A stretch of 64,000 bases of DNA from Clostridiales bacterium (GCA_015069325.1 SVIV01000001.1:294052-358051), one strand, 5' to 3'. Positions 18,301 through 26,798 are shown, counted from the first letter of the stretch. Translations and numbers: made by a program. Notes: generated by a model not told the origin, from the letters alone.

Positions 18301-18512
18301 CCGTGCATAAGGCCGGCAACTCCGGCTTCTGATTGCATTTCAATAATCTTCACTTCCTGCCCAAGAATGTTTTTTTGCCCTTTCGACGACAGTTTACTGC
18401 AGTATTCTGCCATAGGCGAAGAAGGCGTAATTGGATAAACGGGAATGACCTGCGAAAGTTTGTATGCTATTTGAGCGGTAGCTTCGCAAGCGTCAATAAT
18501 TTGTTTTTTCAT
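15303..18512 (-). CDS. nifJ: Pyruvate:ferredoxin (flavodoxin) oxidoreductase
   Basis: 1069-residue single-chain PFOR that oxidises pyruvate to acetyl-CoA and CO2 and reduces ferredoxin. ATG 18512 follows AGGAGA; the longer frame lacks support. Domain I (PVYPITPSSPMAEY) and the middle CoA/gamma domains lead to two 4Fe-4S motifs, CIQCGHCVLACP (~670) and CTGCGVCANTCP (~717). The thiamine diphosphate domain has GDGWANDIGFGG (~875). It is about 100 residues shorter than usual, mainly at the C terminus. It is a central enzyme of anaerobic fermentation. Confidence 0.94.
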   Translation of the reverse strand: MKKQIIDACEATAQIAYKLSQVIPVYPITPSSPMAEYCSKLSSKGQKNILGQEVKIIEMQSEAGVAGLMHGALLGHSLSSTFSSSQGLLLMIPNMYKMAGECLPAVMHIASRSVASHALSIFCDHSDVFAARGTGFSIIASNSVQDSHYMAIASHLIALQNNAPILHFFDGFRTSHEIQKIDTFEDSELKILFKEYLKDYNNSAKDFQFGTAQNPDTFFQNKIKNASHYAGISDKIEEAFNQINLIANTNYHCFEYYGHKQAENIVVAMGSACETIEQYLKENKSKKIGLIKVRVYRPFDSTKFLSILPKGVKKITVLDRTLEQGAQSPLYLDCVSALQGLNLSTFSGIYGLGGKEFTLSDVHTVYENMTNTNKTNFTVGINDDVLHSSLNLVPYKSKEKAFEIKIYGLGSDGSVSASKSTIKILGEKLNKNVQGYFEYDSKKSGSLTTSHLRISDQEIQSEYLLEKANIISINNFSFVNKYDCLKGLKQNGIVLLNTIFNANELNKVLPISFVQTLKKLKAKLFIIDAQSLARKHNLGSKINIIMQAVLFKTIGLMNDKEIYKELGVNIEKSFSVKGKDVVKKNLSAMKDALSALVEIDINSLNGTEFSSQCFTNDAFYNDIMKPIASLKGNEIAVSKFSKDGSVPLETSKFEKRNIASRLPNWIKENCIQCGHCVLACPHSALSSLLVESKYADDSFSPAMGLKEKMFKVLLSPEDCTGCGVCANTCPAIKKALAMEGAEKLLDEKKEEYKKSKILPTTKQNLFATATAKGLQFEKSLFEFSGACAGCGETPYIKILTMLNGSNLMIANATGCSSIYGGTFGSCPYGKDENGGIFWANSLFEDNSEFGLGLKLSNTYTKNKDKKVWIIGGDGWANDIGFGGLDHILASGENVNILVLDNQSYSNTGGQASKATPTGASVKLADSGKTTRKKNLGQIALSYKDVFVGQIALGGDINHTIKTLKEAQDYQGTSIVIAYAPCINQGFEMSDMMTHSKQAVQSGFWPMYTYNPITNQLVLKSDYNEKLFDEFLSSQRRFAQTKENGKSSLLEMQKNQAFEELETLKDKSQN

Positions 18513-18528
18513 AATTTCTCCTGCTTTA

Positions 18529-18557
18529 AGTATATTATTTTTAAAAAATTTAGTCAA
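18529..18557 (-). promoter_or_regulatory. nifJ promoter
   Basis: On the minus strand, TTGACT (18557-18552), a 17-nt spacer and TATACT (18534-18529). Confidence 0.75.
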
Positions 18558-18582
18558 TCATTTAAAAAGCAAAAAATTTCAA

Positions 18583-18611
18583 TTTACATTTTTATTATTA
18601 TGTTGTATAAT
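18583..18611 (+). promoter_or_regulatory. truA promoter, leaderless
   Basis: TTTACA (18583-18588), a 17-nt spacer and TATAAT (18606-18611). The ATG begins 7 nt after the -10 box, at the expected transcription start. Confidence 0.75.
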
Positions 18612-18617
18612 AAATAT

Positions 18618-19355
18618 ATGAAAAGAATATTAATCACAATTCAGTATGATGGAACTAATTACTCTGGTTGGCAAAAGCAAAAAAACGAGAAAACTATTCA
18701 AGGTGAAATAGAGAATGCAATATTTCTTGCGACGGGTAAAAATATAGAAATTTTTGGTAGTGGTAGGACAGATGCGGGAGTGCACGCACTTCATCAAACA
18801 GCACATTTTGATTTAGATATTCCTATTCCTATTGAAAAGTTGCCGCAGATAATAAATAATAGGCTTCCTAAAGACATTTCTATTTTGTCAGCACAAGAAG
18901 TGGACGCGTCTTTTCACGCAAGATTTGACATTAAACAAAAACAATACTTATATAAAATTTATCAAACAAAGGAAAAACAACCATTTATTGCTAATTACTT
19001 TGCGTTTGTTAAAGAGAAAATTGATATTGATAAAATGAGAGATTGTGCCTCATTATTGATTGGCGAGCACAGTTTTAAAGGATTTTGCAGTGCGGATACG
19101 AGTGCGACGAATTTTGTAAGGACTATTTTTGATATAGATATTCAAAACGTAAGCGAAAATGAAATTCATATCGTTGTCAGCGGAAGCGGGTTTTTATATA
19201 ATATGGTCAGAATCCTTGTTGGGACAATGATAGACTACAGTCAAGATAAACTTGAATTAAATGATGTTCAACAGGCCCTTACTAATGGTGATAGGGAAAA
19301 AGCGGGGCAAACTATGCCACCAAACGGATTATATTTATATAACACTATTTATTAA
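18618..19355 (+). CDS. truA: tRNA pseudouridine(38-40) synthase TruA
   Basis: 245 residues starting at ATG 18618; a longer open frame upstream runs through the divergent nifJ start and is not coding. The catalytic aspartate sits in GRTDAGVHA, and the opening YDGTNYSGWQ and closing GLYLY elements are typical. TruA modifies U38-U40 in the anticodon arm. No ribosome binding site is present. Confidence 0.95.
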   Translation: MKRILITIQYDGTNYSGWQKQKNEKTIQGEIENAIFLATGKNIEIFGSGRTDAGVHALHQTAHFDLDIPIPIEKLPQIINNRLPKDISILSAQEVDASFHARFDIKQKQYLYKIYQTKEKQPFIANYFAFVKEKIDIDKMRDCASLLIGEHSFKGFCSADTSATNFVRTIFDIDIQNVSENEIHIVVSGSGFLYNMVRILVGTMIDYSQDKLELNDVQQALTNGDREKAGQTMPPNGLYLYNTIY

Positions 19356-19361
19356 TATCAA

Positions 19362-19390
19362 TTGATTTTTAATAAATTTTGTGATACAAT
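19362..19390 (+). promoter_or_regulatory. alaS promoter
   Basis: TTGATT (19362-19367), a 17-nt spacer and TACAAT (19385-19390), then a short leader with GGAG. Confidence 0.7.
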
Positions 19391-19413
19391 ACCTTTATTA
19401 ATTGGAGAAAAAT

Positions 19414-21207
19414 ATGAAAGTAACAAGTAAACAACTTAGAAAAATGTGGTTGGATTTTTATAAAGAAAGGGGACACGTTGATATTGGTGCTGTTTCTTTG
19501 ATAGGAGATGGCACAACGGGCGTTATGTTCAACGTGGCAGGTATGCAACCACTTATGCCATATCTTTTAGGACAAGCACACCCGGAAGGAACAAGACTTT
19601 GTAATGTTCAAGGCTGTGTGAGAACAGTTGATATTGAAGAAGTAGGTGACGAAAGCCACTTTACTTTCTTTGAGATGATGGGCAATTGGTCGCTAGGAGA
19701 CTATTTTAAAAAGGAAAAAACAAAGTGGTCTTTTGATTTTTTAACAAAAGTATTAGGTTTTGATAGAGAAAAACTTTGCACTACTGTTTTTGCGGGAAAT
19801 GAAAACGTTGAAAGAGACGATGAAATCGTAGAATATCTGTTAGATGCAGGTGTTAAGAAAGAAAACATTTTCTTTCTTGAAGACAACTGGTGGGATTTGC
19901 CGGGGACAGTAAATACTCCTTGCGGACCAGATAATGAATGGTTTTATCCTAGACACGACAATCCTTGTGGAGAGAACTGCAATGCCACTTGCGAATGCGG
20001 AAGATGGGTTGAAATTGGTAATGACGTTTATATGCAATATAAGGTCAAAGAAGATCGTTCGGTAGAGCCACTTAAAAATAAAAATGTAGATACTGGTTTT
20101 GGATTTGAAAGACTTCTTATGTATATCAATGGATTAACAGATGGATATAAAACAGACCTTTTTACAAAAGTGCTTGAATTTATTGAAGAAAAATCTGGAA
20201 AAACTTATGGTGTAGATAAGGAAGAAACTAAGGCGATGAGAATTGTCGCTGACCATATCCGCACAGCTGTTATGCTTATTGGAGATAGAAATGGAATTAT
20301 CCCAAGCAATGTTGGCGCAGGATATATTTTAAGAAGATTGATAAGACGTGCCCTTCGTTATGCAAAATTTTTAGGGCTTACAAAAGAACAGCTTGTCTGT
20401 GTTGCTCAAATTTATATAAATGAAGTTTACAACGATTCATATCCACTTCTTAAAGAAAAAGAAGCATATATTTGTGAAGAACTTTTGAAAGAAGCGACTA
20501 AGTTTGATAAAACTTTGGAACAAGGAACAAGAGAGTTTAATAAATTAATTTCAAACCTTGCAAAGTTTGCTCCTGATGTAAAGACTATTAGCGGGGATAA
20601 GGCATTTAGGCTTTTTGATACTTTCGGATTCCCATTAGAGCTTACTGAAGAAATGGCAACAGAAGTAGGTTATAAAGTAGAAAAAGATGGCTTTAAAAAA
20701 GCATTTGAACTTCATCAAGAAAAATCTAAAGGAGTTATGAAAGGCGAATTCAAGAGCGGGCTTGCTGATGATGGAGAAATGACAACCAAATATCATACTG
20801 CAACACATCTTTTGAATGCAGCGTTAAAGGTTGTGCTTGGAGAAAAGTGTCATCAGATGGGGTCTAATATTACTGCTGAAAGACTTCGTTTCGATTTCCC
20901 TTGCGATCATAAAATGACTCAGGAAGAGCTTGCTCGGGTCGAAAGTCTTGTAAATGATTGGATTTCACAAGAATTAGTTGTTACTAAAGAAGAAATGGCT
21001 AAAGAAACGGCTGTTGACATTGGTGCAGAACATCAATTTATTGAAAGATATCCAGATATTGTTTCAGTTTATACAATAGGCAACGTTTCTAAAGAAATAT
21101 GTACAGGTCCACACGTTGCAAACATAAAGGATTTAGGGCATTTTAAAATTGCAAAAGAAGAAGCGTCGTCAAGTGGAGTTAGAAGAATTAAAGCCGTATT
21201 AAACTAA
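19414..21207 (+). CDS. alaS: Short alanyl-tRNA synthetase lacking the C-Ala domain
   Basis: 597 residues, against about 870 for standard bacterial AlaRS. The class II catalytic core is present (FFEMMGNWSLGDYF; GFGFERL). The editing domain keeps its zinc ligands in HTATH (461-465) and C563-x3-H567. The protein ends right after the tRNA_SAD region (GVRRIKA) and lacks the DHHA1/C-Ala domain that bridges editing and aminoacylation sites. The last codons merge smoothly into a stop and a new gene, so this looks like a natural short form rather than a broken gene. GGAG at 19404-19407 fixes the start. Confidence 0.85.
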   Translation: MKVTSKQLRKMWLDFYKERGHVDIGAVSLIGDGTTGVMFNVAGMQPLMPYLLGQAHPEGTRLCNVQGCVRTVDIEEVGDESHFTFFEMMGNWSLGDYFKKEKTKWSFDFLTKVLGFDREKLCTTVFAGNENVERDDEIVEYLLDAGVKKENIFFLEDNWWDLPGTVNTPCGPDNEWFYPRHDNPCGENCNATCECGRWVEIGNDVYMQYKVKEDRSVEPLKNKNVDTGFGFERLLMYINGLTDGYKTDLFTKVLEFIEEKSGKTYGVDKEETKAMRIVADHIRTAVMLIGDRNGIIPSNVGAGYILRRLIRRALRYAKFLGLTKEQLVCVAQIYINEVYNDSYPLLKEKEAYICEELLKEATKFDKTLEQGTREFNKLISNLAKFAPDVKTISGDKAFRLFDTFGFPLELTEEMATEVGYKVEKDGFKKAFELHQEKSKGVMKGEFKSGLADDGEMTTKYHTATHLLNAALKVVLGEKCHQMGSNITAERLRFDFPCDHKMTQEELARVESLVNDWISQELVVTKEEMAKETAVDIGAEHQFIERYPDIVSVYTIGNVSKEICTGPHVANIKDLGHFKIAKEEASSSGVRRIKAVLN

Positions 21208-21231
21208 TTTTATAAACAAAAAGGAGAAAAA

Positions 21232-22626
21232 ATGGCAGGAAAGGTTAAAAAGGGATTCGGAACATATCTTTTTATATTGTTTCTTATGCTTATTGCCGCA
21301 TTTTTGATAGTATTGATGGTAATGATATTCAGTCCTTTTAAAAAGGTTGCAGGATTTCAATACATATTTTATGATGATGAATACTATGAGTATAATGTAA
21401 CGGGCGGAAGCAGTGATGCGATATTTGATTTGTCTAGTTTAAAAGAAATCAAAGTTAATTGCAATTATGCACAAGTGTCATTAGAAAGAAGTGACGAAGC
21501 AGATAAAAATATGGTAAAAATCATAAATGCAGCGAATGGTTTTGCAAGTGCAGAAGCTGATGTGGATTTTTCTTATAAATTATATTATGAAGCCGGTTCG
21601 GACAATTCAATATTATGCATAGATGTTCACGAAGCAGAAGCATCATTATTCTTTTCGCAAAGAGTGGAAATAGCGATTGTGTTACCAGATGACAAAGATT
21701 GTAATTTACAAAATGTTACACTCAATATTGCAAATACAAGTGGCGATATATTTGTAGGATATTTGACACCAGCTGTCAACAGAATTCAACTTGCTGGACT
21801 TAATATTAAGACAACAAATGGCGGGGTTTACTTGGGTAATATGCTTAGTAAGGACATTAGTGATGTTTTCATTAATTCTGAAAACGGCGGGCTTCTATCT
21901 AAAGTAGATTTAAATGCGACAAATTCATTTGCTATTAATGCAAAAAGTGGGCTTTTAGAATTTCAAAACATTAATTTGGGGCAAAACATTGCAAAAATGA
22001 ATCTCGGGAATTGTGAATTTAAAGCAAATGAGATTATTGGAAATATTCAACTTCAAATTGCAGATGGATACTTTGATGTTATTAGGCTATTAGGAGATAT
22101 TAATGGCAACAATCCAGCTGAACAACTTACAACTTCAACAATTACTATTGGTGAGATTCAAGGTAATGTTAGTTTCCCTTTTGCAAATGCATCAAGATTA
22201 AATATAGGGAAATTAAGTTTGGGTAAACTTTATGTTAACGGAACAAGTGGTCAAGTAAAGGTTGGAGAACTTAATGGATATGCTTGGATAGAACTTACGT
22301 CAGGAAGTGTTGATATTCAAGCAACGACTGATTTTGAAGTAAAAACAACAACAGGCAAAATTAATGTTGTATATGACTCAAATACAATCAACAACAAAAT
22401 TTCGCTGACAAGCGAAACAGGAGAAGTTAAACTTGCAGTAAATCATATGCTAAACTTTACTTTAAGCGTTTTTGACTCGCAAGGACAACTCAGATCGTCA
22501 AACAATGTTTCGGTAGAAGGGTTTGATGGAATATTTAATATACCACTCGATATCAATAATGGCGGAAAGGCGATAGACATTACAACAAATTCAAAAGTGG
22601 AAGTTCAATTAAATAAAGTAGCATAA
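21232..22626 (+). CDS. Membrane-anchored DUF4097-like beta-helical protein
   Basis: 464 residues with one N-terminal membrane helix (about 12-34) and a long outside part made of short beta strands rich in Asn, Gly and Ser. Recurrent elements such as TTNGGVYLGNM, NSENGGLLSKVDLN and TTTGKINVVYDS resemble the DUF4097 putative-adhesin fold. The role is unknown; an envelope-stress or surface role is inference. It sits 24 bases after alaS with its own GGAGAA site and is followed by a terminator whose stem includes its stop codon. Confidence 0.65.
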   Translation: MAGKVKKGFGTYLFILFLMLIAAFLIVLMVMIFSPFKKVAGFQYIFYDDEYYEYNVTGGSSDAIFDLSSLKEIKVNCNYAQVSLERSDEADKNMVKIINAANGFASAEADVDFSYKLYYEAGSDNSILCIDVHEAEASLFFSQRVEIAIVLPDDKDCNLQNVTLNIANTSGDIFVGYLTPAVNRIQLAGLNIKTTNGGVYLGNMLSKDISDVFINSENGGLLSKVDLNATNSFAINAKSGLLEFQNINLGQNIAKMNLGNCEFKANEIIGNIQLQIADGYFDVIRLLGDINGNNPAEQLTTSTITIGEIQGNVSFPFANASRLNIGKLSLGKLYVNGTSGQVKVGELNGYAWIELTSGSVDIQATTDFEVKTTTGKINVVYDSNTINNKISLTSETGEVKLAVNHMLNFTLSVFDSQGQLRSSNNVSVEGFDGIFNIPLDINNGGKAIDITTNSKVEVQLNKVA

Positions 22627-22641
22627 AATGCTACTTTTTTA
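22618..22641 (+). terminator. Intrinsic terminator overlapping a stop codon
   Basis: GTAGCAT/ATGCTAC stem followed by six Ts. The TAA stop of the preceding gene lies in the left arm and loop. Confidence 0.85.
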
Positions 22642-22642
22642 T

Positions 22643-22671
22643 TTGCGATAATTGCTTGTTTTTGTTATAAT
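22643..22671 (+). promoter_or_regulatory. yhaO-yhaN promoter
   Basis: TTGCGA (22643-22648), a 17-nt spacer and TATAAT (22666-22671). Confidence 0.7.
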
Positions 22672-22693
22672 AAACAAATAAAAGGAAATAAAT

Positions 22694-23725
22694 ATGAGAA
22701 TTTTGCATATTGCGGATTTGCATTTGGGGGCGAAGAATAGCAAACTCCCAAAAGAAAATCAAGATCTTTTAAAAGATGAAATGCTTGAAAATTGTTATAA
22801 ATTGTTTACTGAGATTGGCAAAATTTATGATGCCATAGTAATTTGTGGAGATTTGTTTCATAGCAAAAACATCGCGATAAAAATTATAAATACGTTTTTT
22901 GCCTGTGTGAAGGAGTTTCAAAAACCAGTTATTTATGTCGCAGGAAATCACGACGAGAAAGTTGAATTTTTAAATCAGCCTGAAAACTTTATTGTATTAG
23001 ATCAAGTCTCTTCCATTTATGAAACACAAGATTGTGTATTCTACAGTGCAGAATACACACAAGATATTGATAAAACTAGGAATGCAGTTCTTTTATTACA
23101 CGGAAATATTGAAAACACTCAAGATGGCGATTTTGTTGATATAAATCCTTTTTTAAACAAGGGATTTGATTATATCGCGCTTGGTCATATTCACACAGTT
23201 GCAAAATATAAAAAGGGGATGAATATATTTGCTTATAGTGGAAGTCTTTTCTCGAATGGCTTTGATGAATGCGGAGAAAAAGGCTATATAGATGTTGAAA
23301 TTAAAGACAAACAACTGACAAAATGTGAGTTTAAAGTTCTTCCGCAAAGAAGTTATGTGATTTGTGAAATAGATATTACAAATGCAAAATCAAACAAGGA
23401 AATTATTTTGTCTATAAAAGATAAAATTACAAATATGGATAGTTCGTCAAAAGATATTGTTAGGGTTGTGCTGAAAGGATATTATGACGAAACCTTAAAC
23501 AAGTCGATTCCGCTAATTAAAGATGCATTTGATGATTTCTTTTACATTGAGTTTATCGACAATACAAAGTTAAAAATAGACATTGATGGCCTGAAAAAAG
23601 AGTCTTTGTCACTAAAAAATGAATTTATATCTTTAGTTGAAAATGCCAATTTGGATGAAGAATATAAACGTAAAATAATAAATTTGGGCATTGAAGCTTT
23701 AAAAGGAGATGATTTGTCGATATGA
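22694..23725 (+). CDS. yhaO: Mre11/SbcD-like metallophosphoesterase (YhaO-type nuclease subunit)
   Basis: 343 residues with the five phosphoesterase motifs: IADLHLG, CGDLFH, GNHDE, LLHGNIE and GHIHT, binding two metals as in Mre11/SbcD nucleases. The C-terminal capping region is short, as in YhaO. It overlaps the following ATPase gene by four bases (ATGA), so the two products are made together and probably act as a DNA end-processing complex. Confidence 0.85.
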   Translation: MRILHIADLHLGAKNSKLPKENQDLLKDEMLENCYKLFTEIGKIYDAIVICGDLFHSKNIAIKIINTFFACVKEFQKPVIYVAGNHDEKVEFLNQPENFIVLDQVSSIYETQDCVFYSAEYTQDIDKTRNAVLLLHGNIENTQDGDFVDINPFLNKGFDYIALGHIHTVAKYKKGMNIFAYSGSLFSNGFDECGEKGYIDVEIKDKQLTKCEFKVLPQRSYVICEIDITNAKSNKEIILSIKDKITNMDSSSKDIVRVVLKGYYDETLNKSIPLIKDAFDDFFYIEFIDNTKLKIDIDGLKKESLSLKNEFISLVENANLDEEYKRKIINLGIEALKGDDLSI

Positions 23726-25422
23726 TTATAAAAAAAGTTCATATTGATAATTTTGGGCGGTTGCAAGATAAAGAGTTTTCTTTTGGCGAAGGACTTAATC
23801 AGTTGTTAAATGAAAACGGTTGGGGGAAAACCACTTTAAGTATATTTATCAAGGCGATGTTTTACGGAATGCCACCTGCTAGAGATAATGTAAAAAACGA
23901 AAGAAAAAAATATATGCCTTGGCAGGGTGGAAATTTTGGTGGTTGGATTGAATTTGCTGCAGATAAAGGGGATTTTAGAATTACTCGAGTTTTTGGGAAA
24001 ACCCCTGAAGGTGATTCGGTGCAACTGTTTAACTTGAAACATAATTGCGAAGTTCCACTACCTAAAGAAGAATTAGGAGAATGGCTGTTTGGAGTAGGAC
24101 GAGAGACTTTTGAGATGACAGCTTTCTTTCCACAAACAAATTTTACCGCATCAATTAATGAGCAAATTTCAGCTGGAGTGTTAGGGCTTGATAAATTTAA
24201 ATATGATTTGGCTAATGTAGGACAAGCGGTTGCAAATATAAAAAAAGAGATGTTGGCTATAAAGAAAAATATTGTCAAATCCAGCGAAATTGAAAGATTA
24301 AAACGTCAAAAGAGTGATTTAGAGCAGGACATTTCACAAGCGAACTTGCATATGGCAGATTTGCAACAAAATATTGAAAAACTTCAAAAGCAAAACATCA
24401 TAAATGCCCAGAATCTTGAAAAAGAGAAGATTAGATTGCAAGAGCAAGAAAAAATATTTGCAAGTCAAATGCAAATAGAGAATGCGTTAAAGGCTGAAAA
24501 TGAAAAATTATCAAATTTGCTTTTGCAAAAGGGCGACAAAAATAGTAAAAAGGGCTATTTAATAGGTATATGGGCGGTTGCTTTTGCCGTTATCTTATCA
24601 GGAATAGTTTTAGGTGTTATTCAAACAATTTCTTGGTTGGTTGCAGGCGTGATTGGTGCTATTATAACAATTTTAGCGACGATTGTGTCAATTAAATATT
24701 TTAAGAAGGTAAAGAGTGGTATTGCCAGTGGAGAAAAATCAAAAGACCTTCGAAATCTCATTAAAAATTGTCAAGATAGAATACAAGAACTAAACGTATT
24801 ATTACAAAGTTTCAATAATGTAATTATACCAAATAAAGTTGACTATGAACTGCAACAAGAAATTGTTTTCAGTTCAAAATTGAATTTAGAACGGTTGCTT
24901 GCTCAAAAAGAATCATTGGGACATCAAAAAGAAAGATTGCTTTTAGAGATAGAATCATTATCTTTGGAAATAGAACAAAAAGAAACAAACAATAAAATGT
25001 TTGCAGAAAGATTGCGTATTTATGAATTGACTAATGATTATCTCATTGAAGCAAAAGACAATGTTTCAAAGAGATTTGTAGGGCCTATCAATGAAGAGAT
25101 GAACAACTTGTTGGCTAAATTTGATATGCGGGGACGGGAATTTGTGGTAGATGCTAATTTTGATATAAAACAGTCAACGCATGCGGGGTTTAAAGAATTT
25201 GAATATTCAAGTCAGGGGTATAAAGACATTCTTTCACTTTGTATGAGACTGATTTTGATAAATCAAGTTTATAAAAATGATAAACCTTGCATAATTTTAG
25301 ATGATAGTTTTGTCAATCTTGATGATAAAAACTTTGAGAAGGCAAAACTTGTGATTGATGAATTTAGTAATAAAATTCAAATATTATATATAACGTGTAA
25401 TGAAAGTAAACGAATTTATTAA
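23722..25422 (+). CDS. yhaN: YhaN-like SMC/Rad50-type ATPase with internal membrane segments
   Basis: 566 residues. The N-terminal half-ATPase domain has the Walker A-like ENGWGKTT; the C-terminal half has a signature near YSSQGYKD and Walker B CIILDDS. Between them lies a coiled coil broken by two membrane helices at about 277-325, a feature of YhaN that SbcC and Rad50 lack. It is shorter than typical YhaN, owing to a short coil. It is translationally coupled to the nuclease gene before it. Membrane-tethered DNA repair is an inference from this layout. Confidence 0.8.
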   Translation: MIIKKVHIDNFGRLQDKEFSFGEGLNQLLNENGWGKTTLSIFIKAMFYGMPPARDNVKNERKKYMPWQGGNFGGWIEFAADKGDFRITRVFGKTPEGDSVQLFNLKHNCEVPLPKEELGEWLFGVGRETFEMTAFFPQTNFTASINEQISAGVLGLDKFKYDLANVGQAVANIKKEMLAIKKNIVKSSEIERLKRQKSDLEQDISQANLHMADLQQNIEKLQKQNIINAQNLEKEKIRLQEQEKIFASQMQIENALKAENEKLSNLLLQKGDKNSKKGYLIGIWAVAFAVILSGIVLGVIQTISWLVAGVIGAIITILATIVSIKYFKKVKSGIASGEKSKDLRNLIKNCQDRIQELNVLLQSFNNVIIPNKVDYELQQEIVFSSKLNLERLLAQKESLGHQKERLLLEIESLSLEIEQKETNNKMFAERLRIYELTNDYLIEAKDNVSKRFVGPINEEMNNLLAKFDMRGREFVVDANFDIKQSTHAGFKEFEYSSQGYKDILSLCMRLILINQVYKNDKPCIILDDSFVNLDDKNFEKAKLVIDEFSNKIQILYITCNESKRIY

Positions 25423-25428
25423 AAATGA

Positions 25429-25458
25429 TTGACAATACAATATGGATAATTGTAAAAT
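25429..25458 (+). promoter_or_regulatory. rbr promoter
   Basis: TTGACA (25429-25434), an 18-nt spacer and TAAAAT (25453-25458). The -35 box follows the yhaN stop closely. Confidence 0.65.
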
Positions 25459-25489
25459 GATATTGAAAATTAAGAAAGGAGAAAAATAT

Positions 25490-26032
25490 ATGAAAACTAC
25501 AAAATATTCAGGCACTCAAACTGAGAAAAATCTTTTAGCTGCATTTGCAGGGGAGAGTCAAGCAAGAAACAAATATACGTATTTTGCTTCTACTGCAAAA
25601 AAGGAAGGATATGAACAAATTTCAGCAATCTTTACTAAAACAGCAGATAATGAAAAAGAACACGCTAAAATGTGGTTTAAAGAACTTCAAGGGATTGGCA
25701 ATACTGCCCAAAATCTAGAAGCTGCTGCAGAAGGTGAAAATTATGAATGGACAGATATGTATGCAGAATTTGCAAAAACTGCAGATGAAGAAGGCTTTCC
25801 AGAACTTGCAGAAAAATTCCGTAAAGTAGCTGCTATTGAAAAGCATCACGAAGAAAGATATAGAAAACTTCTTCAAAATGTAGAACTTAAACAAGTTTTT
25901 GAAAGAAGCGAAGTGAAAATTTGGGAATGCAGAAATTGTGGACATATTGTTGTTGGCACAAAGGCACCTGAAATTTGTGATACTTGTGCACATCCACAAA
26001 GCTATTTTGAACTTTTGTCTGAAAATTACTAA
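25490..26032 (+). CDS. rbr: Rubrerythrin
   Basis: 180 residues: a four-helix ferritin-like diiron domain ([32 protein letters not shown]) followed by a rubredoxin-type FeCys4 domain (CRNCG, CDTC). It acts as an NADH-dependent peroxidase that protects anaerobes from hydrogen peroxide. ATG 25490 is set by AAAGGAG; the earlier in-frame start at 25442 falls within the promoter. Confidence 0.95.
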   Translation: MKTTKYSGTQTEKNLLAAFAGESQARNKYTYFASTAKKEGYEQISAIFTKTADNEKEHAKMWFKELQGIGNTAQNLEAAAEGENYEWTDMYAEFAKTADEEGFPELAEKFRKVAAIEKHHEERYRKLLQNVELKQVFERSEVKIWECRNCGHIVVGTKAPEICDTCAHPQSYFELLSENY

Positions 26033-26033
26033 T

Positions 26034-26063
26034 AAAAAAGACGATTTAATTATCGTCTTTTTT
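26034..26063 (+). terminator. Terminator after rubrerythrin
   Basis: AAAGACGAT/ATCGTCTTT stem followed by Ts. Confidence 0.85.
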
Positions 26064-26073
26064 ATTATTTGCA

Positions 26074-26328
26074 TTATAATAAATTTTCTTCTACTTCTTT
26101 ATTATTGTGTATATGGCTTAATGGATATTTATATAATTCACTTTCAGGGACAAACATTTTCCCAACTCTAGATACAGGCACAACAAAGCCGCGTTTGGTT
26201 AATCTTTCCTGATCATATTTTTTGTAAGCAACAAACCTTAAAATTTCTGCTTCTGTTGAATCTTCAAAATAGTATTTTTGTTTTTTATCTTCAAAATAAT
26301 ATAAAGTGCACATTACAGTTTTTTCCAT
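26074..26328 (-). CDS. Uncharacterised 84-residue protein
   Basis: I do not recognise this small protein. It has a good ribosome binding site (AAGGAG) and a sigma-A promoter upstream on the same strand, so it is probably real. It is rich in Tyr, Lys and Glu, with a beta-strand start (CTLYYFEDKK) and a helical middle (EAEILRFVAYKKY), and no membrane segment or known motif. It lies between the rubrerythrin terminator and a tRNA cluster. Confidence 0.6.
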   Translation of the reverse strand: MEKTVMCTLYYFEDKKQKYYFEDSTEAEILRFVAYKKYDQERLTKRGFVVPVSRVGKMFVPESELYKYPLSHIHNNKEVEENLL

Positions 26329-26350
26329 AAAATCTCCTTAAAACAATTCT

Positions 26351-26379
26351 ATAATACTATAGTTTTCAAACTTTTTCAA
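26351..26379 (-). promoter_or_regulatory. Promoter of the 84-residue protein gene
   Basis: Minus strand: TTGAAA (26379-26374), a 17-nt spacer and TATTAT (26356-26351). Confidence 0.6.
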
Positions 26380-26400
26380 TGCCTAATGTAAAATTGATAT

Positions 26401-26433
26401 AAAAAAACTAAATCAAACCCGATTTAGTTTTTA
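26401..26433 (-). terminator. Terminator of the Gly-Cys-Leu tRNA operon
   Basis: On the minus strand an AAACTAAATC/GATTTAGTTT stem ends in a T run just after tRNA-Leu. Confidence 0.85.
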
Positions 26434-26435
26434 TG

Positions 26436-26521
<86 letters not shown>

Positions 26522-26564
26522 ATATCTTAAAATAACAATAGCGACCTTGATTGGTCGCCACGTT

Positions 26565-26639
26565 TGGAGGTACCACCCGGATTTGAACCGGGGAATAAAA
26601 GTTTTGCAGACTTTTGCCTTACCGCTTGGCGATGGTACC
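26565..26639 (-). tRNA. tRNA-Cys (GCA)
   Basis: 75 nt with encoded CCA and discriminator U, as expected for tRNA-Cys. The anticodon GCA lies in a TTGCAAA-type loop. It is the second gene of a three-tRNA transcript. Confidence 0.95.
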
Positions 26640-26668
26640 AAATTGGCAACTTTTTGCCAAAATTAAAT

Positions 26669-26743
26669 TGGAGCGGAAGACGGGATTCGAACCCGCGACA
26701 TTTGCCTTGGCAAGGCAACGCTCTACCACTGAGCCACTCCCGC
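26669..26743 (-). tRNA. tRNA-Gly (GCC)
   Basis: 75 nt, acceptor GCGGGAG/CTTCCGC with one wobble, anticodon GCC, discriminator U and encoded CCA. First gene of the cluster. Confidence 0.95.
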
Positions 26744-26798
26744 AGATAGCATAGCCCTGTTTACTACATTATATGTATCAATCAAAGCTTGCTCTATT

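Noticed and set aside
18333..18617. N-terminal extension of truA
   Set aside because: It would read through the start of the divergent nifJ gene and both promoters. TruA homologues begin at the ATG at 18618.
19414..21207. alaS as a frameshifted pseudogene
   Set aside because: Downstream frames show no remnant of the C-Ala domain, and a new gene with its own ribosome binding site starts 24 bases later, so a natural short form is more likely.
23862..24278. 138-residue minus-strand open frame
   Set aside because: It lies fully inside yhaN, has no ribosome binding site, and its sequence is a low-complexity shadow of a clear ATPase gene.
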